Assembly (NCBI RefSeq): GCF_022213065.1
Contig: NZ_JAKLJA010000050.1
Location: forward strand, 1-41,354
Reading direction: 5' to 3'
Source: Paraburkholderia tagetis
GTDB taxonomy: Bacteria; Pseudomonadota; Gammaproteobacteria; Burkholderiales; Burkholderiaceae
DNA: 41,354 nucleotides
A program made the translations under genes and the position numbers. Shown one piece after another: positions 35,262-41,354 of the stretch (within the stretch, counting starts at the first letter, position 1; every line of letters begins with the position of its first letter). The notes under the pieces were generated by a model. It was not told where the DNA came from and searched no databases. It worked only from the letters and a program-made list of their open reading frames with translations.

Positions 35262-35705
35262 TTACATCGGTGGTGCCGTCGGTGCAGACAGCACGGCTAT
35301 GTGAACGGTCCACGCGTCCATTTTTGCAACGCCGGCGTCATGCGCGTGAGAGAGCACGTAGAACCCGGAGCCCAGCGGCTTGGGGAGCCCGATGACATCC
35401 ATCTTTGCAATTGGTCTGCAACTCCGGCGCGCATTGCGCAACCGCTGCATAGAGCGGTTGCGCTCCCGATACTCCGGATGGGCCGCGCGATATTCGCGCC
35501 AGTAGCTCGAGTGGCGTTCGCGCCATCGTTCCTGCGCCCGGGCCTGGTTGTCCCGATAGTCACTGTCGACGCGGAGCCGGTTGTTCTGCCAGTCGCGGCG
35601 CCGGGCGCGCTGGCACGCCTTCGAGGAGCAATATCGCTGGTGGGGAACATGCGGCAACGGCGCGAACGCGCTGCCACAGGCGAGACAAAGGCGGGTCGAT
35701 TTCAT
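35262..35705 (-). CDS. Zinc-finger-like small protein
   Basis: This 147-residue protein starts at ATG 35705 with GGAGGGC upstream. The N-terminus has a CxxC...CxxxxC layout (Cys7, Cys10, Cys26, Cys31) within RYCSSKACQRARRR. A highly charged helical part follows (RAQERWRERHSSYWREYRAAH). This looks like a zinc-ribbon DNA-binding protein. It lies immediately upstream of the recombinase operon on the same strand, 161 bp away. I think it belongs to that module. Its last ~45 residues may be less conserved. Confidence 0.6.
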   Translation of the reverse strand: MKSTRLCLACGSAFAPLPHVPHQRYCSSKACQRARRRDWQNNRLRVDSDYRDNQARAQERWRERHSSYWREYRAAHPEYRERNRSMQRLRNARRSCRPIAKMDVIGLPKPLGSGFYVLSHAHDAGVAKMDAWTVHIAVLSAPTAPPM

Positions 35706-36115
35706 GAGTGCCCTCCGCGCGGGATGCGTCAGGTGAGCGCGGACGCCACGACCGGCCGGCGAAATCACCCGCCCGAAACGAGGATGGGCGAGCTTATTAA
35801 GTAGGTGTATTGCTAACTTTCGTCTCCCACAGCTTTCTGGACGCGGCAGTCCAACGGCTCAACCTTGCATTTTCGCCAATCCGCGGTTCTTGCGCACGCA
35901 ATGATGGGCGATGGTGATGGGAGAATTCCGCCAGGACGGTCCCAGACGATTATCGGGTTCTGGGCTCGAGGAGATAAATCTCACCCGTTGGTTCCAAAAA
36001 TCTCATGCGACGCTTCTCAGGGACGGCAGAGCCTTGTCGGGTGGTGTGAAAAATCTCGCATTATTGGTCTTGCTACAGGTGGTTGTAGATAGCCTCACAC
36101 CCCGCGAAAAAACGG
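35706..36115. other. Right boundary region of the island
   Basis: No confident gene. A plus-strand frame from about 35911 to 36123 reads EEINLTRWFQKSHATLLRDG and ends SLTPREKTDP with its stop inside the terminator stem that follows. It could be the 3' end of a chromosomal or integrase gene broken by insertion, but it lacks a good start. A small palindrome, GAGATAAATCTC, lies at 35971-35982. Confidence 0.35.
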
Positions 36116-36150
36116 ACCCATAAGTTGCGAGACTTATGGGTCTTTTTTTA
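36116..36150 (+). terminator. Strong rho-independent terminator
   Basis: Perfect 11-bp stem GACCCATAAGT/ACTTATGGGTC (36116-36126 and 36133-36143) with a 6-base loop and seven T's. It terminates plus-strand transcription coming from the island side, and separates the island from acnB. Confidence 0.85.
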
Positions 36151-36189
36151 TCGATAGACAGATTCCGGGACGACTCCACCGCCGCACAT

Positions 36190-36222
36190 AAAAAAGCGCC
36201 GCAGGCATTCAGCCTGCGGCGC
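36190..36222 (-). terminator. Rho-independent terminator of acnB
   Basis: Perfect 11-bp stem GCGCCGCAGGC/GCCTGCGGCGC with loop ATTCA. On the minus strand it is followed by six T's. It lies 64 bp after the acnB stop. Confidence 0.88.
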
Positions 36223-36285
36223 CATTACGTTGCGCTACGACGGGAACCTACAACTCAAACAACCCGCCGTAACCCAACCGCACAC

Positions 36286-38871
36286 TTACATCTCGACGGT
36301 ATTCGCCACTTCCTGGAAGTCAGCGATCTGGTCGAAGTTCATGTACTGATAGATCTTGTCGCCGTCCGCGTTGAGCACGCCCATGTCGGCCATGTACTCG
36401 TCCTTGGTCGGGATCTTGCCCAGACGCGAGCAGATCGCCGCCAGTTCCGCCGAACCAAGGTACACGTTCGTGTTCTTGCCCAGACGGTTCGGGAAGTTAC
36501 GGGTCGAAGTCGACATGACCGTCGCGCCTTCGCGCACCTGTGCCTGGTTGCCCATGCACAGCGAGCAGCCCGGCATTTCGGTACGCGCGCCAGCCGTGCC
36601 GAAGACGCCGTAGTGGCCTTCCTCGGTCAGCTGCTTCTGGTCCATCTTGGTCGGCGGGGCGACCCACAGCTTGACCGGAATATCGCGCTTGCCTTCGAGC
36701 AGCTTCGACGCGGCACGGAAGTGACCGATGTTGGTCATGCACGAGCCGATGAACACTTCGTCGATCTTCGCGCCGGCCACGTCCGAGAGCGTCTTCACGT
36801 CGTCCGGATCGTTCGGGCAGGCCACGATCGGCTCGTGCACGTCGGCAAGGTCGATCTCGATGACGGCTGCGTACTCGGCGTCCGCGTCCGGTTGCAGCAG
36901 TTGCGGATCGGCCAGCCACGCTTCCATCGCCTTGATACGGCGCTGCAGGCTGCGCGGGTCCTGGTAGCCCTGGGCGATCATCCACTTCAGCAGCGTGATG
37001 TTGCTGTTGAGGTACTCGATGATCGGTTCCTTGTTCAGGTGCACCGTGCAACCGGCGGCCGAACGTTCTGCGGAAGCATCCGACAGTTCGAACGCTTGCT
37101 CGACCTTCAGATCGGGCAGGCCTTCGATTTCGAGAATGCGGCCCGAGAAGATGTTCTTCTTGCCTTGCTTGGCGACCGTCAGCATGCCTTGCTTGATGGC
37201 GTACAGCGGGATTGCATTGACGAGGTCACGCAGGGTCACGCCCGGCTGCAACTTGCCCTTGAAGCGCACGAGCACCGATTCCGGCATGTCCAGCGGCATC
37301 GTGCCCGTAGCGGCCGCGAAAGCGACCAGGCCCGAACCTGCGGGGAAGCTGATACCGATCGGGAAGCGCGTGTGCGAGTCGCCGCCGGTGCCGACGGTGT
37401 CGGGCAGCAGCATGCGGTTCAGCCACGAGTGGATCACGCCGTCGCCCGGGCGCAGCGCGATGCCGCCACGCGTGCTGATGAAGTTCGGCAGCGTCTGGTG
37501 CGTCTTCACGTCCACCGGCTTCGGATAGGCGGCGGTGTGGCAGAACGACTGCATGACGAGATCGGACGAGAAGCCCAGGCACGCCAGGTCCTTCAGTTCG
37601 TCGCGGGTCATCGGGCCCGTGGTGTCTTGCGAGCCGACCGAGGTCATCTTCGGTTCGCAGTACGTGCCCGGGCGCACGCCTTGGCCTTCCGGCAGACCGC
37701 AGGCGCGGCCGACCATCTTCTGCGCGAGCGAGAAGCCCTTGCCGCTGTTGGCCGGCTGCTGCGGCAGGCGGAACAGCGTCGACGGCGCCAGACCCAGCGC
37801 TTCACGCGCCTTGGCGGTGAGGCCGCGGCCGATGATCAACGGAATGCGGCCGCCGGCGCGCACTTCGTCGAACAGCACGTCGGACTTGACCTGGAACTCG
37901 GCGATCACTGCGCCGTTCTTCAGCGCCTTGCCTTCGTACGGGCGCAGTTCGACCACGTCGCCCATTTCCATCTGCGACACGTCGAGCTCGATCGGCAGGG
38001 CGCCGGCGTCTTCCATCGTGTTGTAGAAGATCGGAGCGATCTTGCCGCCCAGGCACACGCCGCCGAAGCGCTTGTTCGGGATGAAGGGGATGTCTTCGCC
38101 CGTGAACCACAGCACCGAGTTGGTGGCCGACTTGCGCGAGGAGCCGGTGCCGACCACGTCGCCCACGTAGGCAACCAGATGCCCCTTTTCCTTCAGCGAC
38201 TCGATGAATTTGACCGGACCACGCTTGCCATCTTCTTCCGGTGTGATGCCGGGGCGGGCGTTCTTGAGCATCGCCAGCGCGTGCAGCGGGATGTCCGGGC
38301 GCGTCGTGGCGTCCGGGGCCGGCGAGAGGTCGTCGGTGTTGGTTTCGCCCGTCACCTTGAACACGGTGATGGTCAGGCTTTGCGGCACTTCCGGACGGCT
38401 CGTGAACCATTCGGCGTCGGCCCAGCTTTGCAGCACGGCGCGCGCGTTGGCGTTGCCCTTGTCGGCCAGTTCCTTGACGTCGTGGAACTGGTCGAACATC
38501 AGCAGGGTTTTCTTCAGCGCGTCGGCGGCCACGGTGCCCACTTCAGCGTCGGAAAGCAGCTCGATCAGCGGGGCGATGTTGTAGCCGCCCAGCATCGTAC
38601 CGAGCAGTTCGGTGGCGCGAGCGCGCGGGATCAGCGCGCAGGCGGTCTCACCCTTGGCCACGGCGGCGAGGAAGCCCGCCTTCACGCGCGCGGCTTCGTC
38701 CACGCCTGCGGGCACGCGGTGGGTGATCAGGTCGAGCAGGGTCTGCTCTTCGCCGGCAGGCGGATTCGCCATCAGTTCCACCAGTTCGGCGGTCTGCTGA
38801 GCCGTCAGCGGCAGGGGAGGAATGCCGAGCGCGGCGCGAGCGGCTACGTGAGCACGAAAATTTTCAAGCAT
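36286..38871 (-). CDS. acnB: Aconitate hydratase B
   Basis: This 861-residue aconitase B, close to the E. coli length of 865, isomerises citrate to isocitrate in the TCA cycle through a 4Fe-4S cluster. Start ATG 38871 (MLENFRAHVAAR) is the family's normal start; an in-frame ATG 16 codons upstream is not. The N-terminal HEAT-like domain is followed by the swivelling domain and the catalytic core. Cluster cysteines are visible in IGSCMTNIGHF and GCSLCMGNQAQV, with active-site residues in GGDSHTRFP. It is a core housekeeping gene, with a candidate operator and DnaA-box-like repeats upstream and a strong terminator after it. Confidence 0.97.
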   Translation of the reverse strand: MLENFRAHVAARAALGIPPLPLTAQQTAELVELMANPPAGEEQTLLDLITHRVPAGVDEAARVKAGFLAAVAKGETACALIPRARATELLGTMLGGYNIAPLIELLSDAEVGTVAADALKKTLLMFDQFHDVKELADKGNANARAVLQSWADAEWFTSRPEVPQSLTITVFKVTGETNTDDLSPAPDATTRPDIPLHALAMLKNARPGITPEEDGKRGPVKFIESLKEKGHLVAYVGDVVGTGSSRKSATNSVLWFTGEDIPFIPNKRFGGVCLGGKIAPIFYNTMEDAGALPIELDVSQMEMGDVVELRPYEGKALKNGAVIAEFQVKSDVLFDEVRAGGRIPLIIGRGLTAKAREALGLAPSTLFRLPQQPANSGKGFSLAQKMVGRACGLPEGQGVRPGTYCEPKMTSVGSQDTTGPMTRDELKDLACLGFSSDLVMQSFCHTAAYPKPVDVKTHQTLPNFISTRGGIALRPGDGVIHSWLNRMLLPDTVGTGGDSHTRFPIGISFPAGSGLVAFAAATGTMPLDMPESVLVRFKGKLQPGVTLRDLVNAIPLYAIKQGMLTVAKQGKKNIFSGRILEIEGLPDLKVEQAFELSDASAERSAAGCTVHLNKEPIIEYLNSNITLLKWMIAQGYQDPRSLQRRIKAMEAWLADPQLLQPDADAEYAAVIEIDLADVHEPIVACPNDPDDVKTLSDVAGAKIDEVFIGSCMTNIGHFRAASKLLEGKRDIPVKLWVAPPTKMDQKQLTEEGHYGVFGTAGARTEMPGCSLCMGNQAQVREGATVMSTSTRNFPNRLGKNTNVYLGSAELAAICSRLGKIPTKDEYMADMGVLNADGDKIYQYMNFDQIADFQEVANTVEM

Positions 38872-39620
38872 GGGGGGACCTGCTGGTATTTGCGTTTCAG
38901 GGGGAGGCTTTTCCGGCACTGCAAGGCTGTTCCGGGCGCGGCTTTGATCGCGATTCTAATTCCAATACCCAGCAGCGTCAAATGTCTTATGTCTTATATA
39001 AGAGTTGAAAAGTACGCAAAAAACCGCCGCTATCAGGGTCCTGGTGCTTCTCGTGGGAAATTTGGCGGCTTGCCCGGGAGCCTTGTCGCACAAGCATTCC
39101 GGGCCATCCGGCTGTCGTCAGCAGGTGCGTAGATGATCTGTGTAGCTACTCGCCATCATCGTGGATTGTTCTCTGACTGGAGATGGACCGTACCAGATCG
39201 TGAATTTTACTATGTGAAATGAAATAGGGCGTTTGAGGCCCGCCTTGGGCGCTGGCGTTCTCGAGAAAGGAACCGGTCGTGGCTCCGATGGCAGCTATCC
39301 ACAGACCCCTGCGGATAACCCAAGGAAAAGCCCTGGAAATCACTGTGCACGAATCGGGGATAACTTTGCCGCGCAAAAAAACGGCGAAAAGTTGTTAGCA
39401 GCAGCCCGGCGTTGTCCTTGAAACGCCCGCAGGGTTATGAATTTTCCACAACCTTGATTACTCAGTGGTTTTTCACGGTTATCCACAGGAAACCCAGGGG
39501 CTTATTAACTATTACTACGTTTACGTATACATAAATTAAAAAACCTTAGAACCGTCGTGCCAGCAGTGATGCAAGCCGCCGGAAACACCTCCACCGGCGG
39601 CATCGAACAGAACAGAACAA
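38872..39620. other. Intergenic region with DnaA-box-like cluster
   Basis: No gene. It contains the acnB control region and a cluster of DnaA-box-like 9-mers: CTATCCACA at 39295-39303, TTATCCGCA on the minus strand at 39310-39318, TTTTCCACA at 39442-39450 and a perfect TTATCCACA at 39479-39487. An AT-rich tract (39502-39545) follows directly. The arrangement looks like a replication origin or a DnaA-controlled promoter, but no dnaA, rep or par gene is adjacent. Confidence 0.45.
38983..39003. promoter_or_regulatory. Candidate operator upstream of acnB
   Basis: A 12-bp perfect palindrome, TCTTATATAAGA (38992-39003), is preceded by an extra copy of TGTCTTAT, about 110 bp before the acnB start. 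It suits a dimeric GntR-type regulator of TCA-cycle genes (inference; no regulator in the window). Confidence 0.5.
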
Positions 39621-40100
39621 TCAAATCAGCCGGACATACAACTCCGTGCGCAAGTCGTCCGGTGCCACTTCGTCGGGCGTATTCAAATAAATTTCGAACG
39701 ACGGCGTCGAAAAATCGATCTTGTGCCCGGACTTCGGCAGCCAGTCGTTGTAGAACCACATCCACGCATCGCCTAGACCTTGATGCGGCCCCTTGTGGAG
39801 CAGCATCGCGTGCTGGCCGCCCCGCAAATGAATCTTCTCGACGGGCGCAATGATGTCGACGTCCGTTGGCTGCTCCAGATGGATCGCCGCTTTCGAGCGC
39901 AGCTTCGACGCTTCGACCTGGTTGGGATCGTCGTAGTAGATGCCAACCATACGCGCGCCCGAGGTGCGCACCTGGCGCTCGCCGAGCCACTGCGCGAGCG
40001 TATAGAACGCGTCGCCGATCTTCATATACGGACCCACATGGCTGACGGCCAGCACGTCCATCGGTTCGAGGGTGAGGAGCTTTACGTCGCGGTGTTGCAT
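39621..40100 (-). CDS. GyrI-like (AraC effector-binding domain) protein
   Basis: This 159-residue protein starts at ATG 40100 (MQHRDVKLLTLEPMDV) with GGAG upstream; the longer open frame further upstream is not coding in style. The fold is that of GyrI/SbmC and the AraC-type effector-binding domain, with VLAVSHVGPYMKIGDAF, then GIYYDDPN, then MLLHKGPHQGLGDAWMWFY, then FEIYLNTP near the end. Such stand-alone domains bind small molecules or protect DNA gyrase. It stands alone, with a hairpin 18 bp upstream of its start. Confidence 0.82.
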   Translation of the reverse strand: MQHRDVKLLTLEPMDVLAVSHVGPYMKIGDAFYTLAQWLGERQVRTSGARMVGIYYDDPNQVEASKLRSKAAIHLEQPTDVDIIAPVEKIHLRGGQHAMLLHKGPHQGLGDAWMWFYNDWLPKSGHKIDFSTPSFEIYLNTPDEVAPDDLRTELYVRLI

Positions 40101-40595
40101 GATGGCGTCTCCAGGTTCCACGGCCGCGCGGGCCGTGCAGGTTCGGATGCTTGAACGCGCAGGTTCATGCGCTTCAAGATAGCACCGCGCCTGGAAGACG
40201 TGCTTTTCCGGCATCAGGCACGCCGAACGCGCCTGTAGTGACTGTAAGTCAAAGCCCCCTGGGCGTAAGTCGTGATGATGCTGACGGCCGCGCACCCGGA
40301 GCGCACTACGTCAGAACTGTGCCAGTGAGCGCGCATTCACGGTGCGGCGGGCGTTTGAAGGATCGTGGAGTCGAAAAGATGCGCCTGCTGTGCCGCGGCA
40401 GAGCAGTGCGCGGCGAGGCTGCTCAGAAAAGGAATAGCTAAACAAACGCGAGCAAGCGGGAACAAGCTGGAACAACAGGTGAACGCACGGGACAATGCGC
40501 CGGGGCGCAGGAAAAGTCGCGCGGGGCGGGAAAAATGCGGCACGCGGGACGCGCATGCTGTAGGCTTTGCACCCGTAACAGCAAGGAGAGTTTGC
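40101..40595. other. Intergenic region, no gene seen
   Basis: Divergent region between the GyrI-like gene and the small zinc-ribbon gene. Open frames here translate to biased, non-coding-like sequence. Promoters for both genes should be present but are not clear enough to mark. Confidence 0.45.
40119..40137. promoter_or_regulatory. Inverted repeat next to the GyrI-like start
   Basis: CACGGCC and GGCCGTG around GCGCG, 18 bp upstream of the start codon. It could be an operator or a leader hairpin. Confidence 0.35.
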
Positions 40596-40790
40596 ATGTC
40601 GAGTACATTCGTCTGCCGCAATCAGTCGTGCGGCACCCCGTGGGAGCAGAGCGAGGTGGTGATCAAGAACGAGGGCCAGGGCCCGCTGTTCCGTTGCCCG
40701 CTGTGCGGCGCTCGCAATTACCTCGAGCAGTTCGAAGACGACGAAGGCAATCCCGTCTATGAGCAGGTGGACGGCAAGCCGTTCCTTTGA
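40596..40790 (+). CDS. Small zinc-ribbon protein (64 aa)
   Basis: ATG 40596 follows AAGGAGAG. The protein has four cysteines in a ribbon layout, Cys7-x4-Cys12 and Cys34-x2-Cys37 (FRCPLCGARNYL), followed by an acidic tail (QFEDDEGNPVYEQ). It probably binds zinc. It is cytoplasmic, with no known function. The frame is open upstream but the start after the ribosome binding site is clear. Confidence 0.75.
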   Translation: MSSTFVCRNQSCGTPWEQSEVVIKNEGQGPLFRCPLCGARNYLEQFEDDEGNPVYEQVDGKPFL

Positions 40791-40791
40791 G

Positions 40792-40805
40792 CGGGGCGCG
40801 CCCCG
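40792..40805. terminator. GC-rich palindrome between convergent genes
   Basis: CGGGGCGCGCCCCG lies directly after the zinc-ribbon stop and just before the 3' end of the opposing membrane-protein gene. It lacks a T-run on either side, so it is a possible but weak bidirectional terminator. Confidence 0.3.
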
Positions 40806-40813
40806 GCGATTCG

Positions 40814-41131
40814 TTAAAGGATTTCGGAGGCGAGCGAGATACCGAAGATGATGCCGCCCACCAGGCCGAGCGCGCGGCCTACGAGCAGCAAGTTCAGATC
40901 TTCGTCGAGCATGCCGACATCGCGTCGCTCGCGCAGCACGGTTCGGTGCAGCAGCGGGCGCGGAAACAGCAGACAGGCCGAAATCAGCGCTGGCACGGTG
41001 AGCCGGACGGCGGCGCTGTAATGACGATCCGAGGGAAAATCGAGCCAGACCAGTAGCACAACGAGAAGCGCGGTGATGACGGCGCCAACGATTGCGCCGG
41101 CGACCAGTTTATCGGTGGGATGCCCTTGCAT
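40814..41131 (-). CDS. Small inner-membrane protein (105 aa)
   Basis: Starts at ATG 41131 (MQGHPTDKLVAGAIVG). Three hydrophobic segments are visible: VAGAIVGAVITALLVVLLVWL, then SAAVRLTVPALISACLLF, then LGLVGGIIFGISLASEIL at the C-terminus. Arg-rich loops (RPLLHRTVLRERR) suggest the inner membrane. I recognise no family. It is convergent with the zinc-ribbon gene. Confidence 0.7.
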   Translation of the reverse strand: MQGHPTDKLVAGAIVGAVITALLVVLLVWLDFPSDRHYSAAVRLTVPALISACLLFPRPLLHRTVLRERRDVGMLDEDLNLLLVGRALGLVGGIIFGISLASEIL

Positions 41132-41328
41132 GACAACTGCCTAAGAGTGTTTTCAATGACTCCATCATCTGATGTACGTCAGAAAAACCCCATCGGAGCA
41201 GTCCTAAAACACCACTCGCGCCACGATTGCCGCCAGGGCAATCGCATGAAATGTAAAAGCGCCTGTCACAAAAGTTGTAAACCCGCGCCATGACGCGTTT
41301 ACTCTGGCTTTTGCCCGGAGAAGACCCC

Positions 41329-41354
41329 ATGCAGGACGTGCTGAGCATCGAGGA
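41329..41354 (+). CDS. 5' end of a gene cut by the window edge
   Basis: ATG 41329 follows CCGGAG at good spacing and opens the frame MQDVLSIE to the window end. Only eight codons are visible, so no identification is possible. Confidence 0.4.

Noticed and set aside
36136..39132. 998-codon plus-strand frame antisense to acnB
   Set aside because: It is the His/Arg-rich mirror of acnB codon bias, and acnB is certain on the opposite strand.
39146..39376. Small minus-strand ORF upstream of acnB
   Set aside because: No ribosome binding site, no recognisable family, and it overlaps the DnaA-box-like region.
40337..40621. Minus-strand ORF with a hydrophobic middle opposite the zinc-ribbon promoter
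   Set aside because: No ribosome binding site, it overlaps the start of a well-supported gene, and its composition is typical of shadow frames.

Overview
The window looks like a chromosomal region of a Burkholderiaceae bacterium (Burkholderia, Paraburkholderia or Caballeronia type). The evidence is a high-GC background, a conserved acnB (aconitase B), and many small proteins typical of that family, such as BPSL0761-like, DUF6471-like and the MCYSA-type SRAP. About 36 kb (roughly positions 60-36,100) is accessory DNA that looks like several mobile modules laid end to end. The right flank, from about 36.1 kb, is core-like: acnB, a GyrI-like protein, a small zinc-ribbon protein and a small membrane protein. 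All family assignments come from reading the translated sequence; no database search was run.

Left to right. Positions 1-2.4 kb hold gene debris, including a 5'-truncated SRAP (HMCES/YedK-like) gene, and the first copy of a ~234-bp direct repeat. A KAP-family membrane P-loop NTPase (2468-5194) follows, then the second repeat copy, then a 1335-residue protein (5563-9570). I read that protein as an N-terminal PD-(D/E)xK-like nuclease, a long TPR array, a GreA/B C-terminal-like domain and a C-terminal PIN-like nuclease. This pair is the best candidate for an under-described, probably anti-phage, system. Next come two small hypothetical or lipoprotein genes, a solo PD-(D/E)xK-like protein, and a complete type I restriction-modification operon on the minus strand (hsdM-hsdS-hsdR, 18467-12462).

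From 18.8 to 25.0 kb lies a Tn7-like transposition module: a divergent DUF6471 gene, an 18-bp palindrome, then tnsA, tnsB, tnsC and tniQ with overlapping start and stop codons. Small Burkholderia-type cargo genes follow. A plasmid-like replication region comes next: a TrfA-type initiator on the minus strand (27801-26710), with four iterons at exact 22-bp spacing upstream (28102-28189) and a long nested inverted repeat (28465-28605). Then come a SWIM zinc-finger protein and a frameshifted HExxH-like gene. A minus-strand operon of a large serine recombinase and two ParB/RepB-like proteins is coupled by ATGA overlaps, with a zinc-finger-like small protein upstream. The island ends before a strong terminator at 36116-36150.

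Together this suggests an integrated plasmid or transposon composite carrying maintenance functions (initiator, iterons, ParB-like proteins, recombinase, Tns machinery) and defence functions (type I R-M, KAP/TPR-Gre-PIN, solo nuclease). I could not locate the exact element ends or target duplications. No tRNA, rRNA or CRISPR array was seen.
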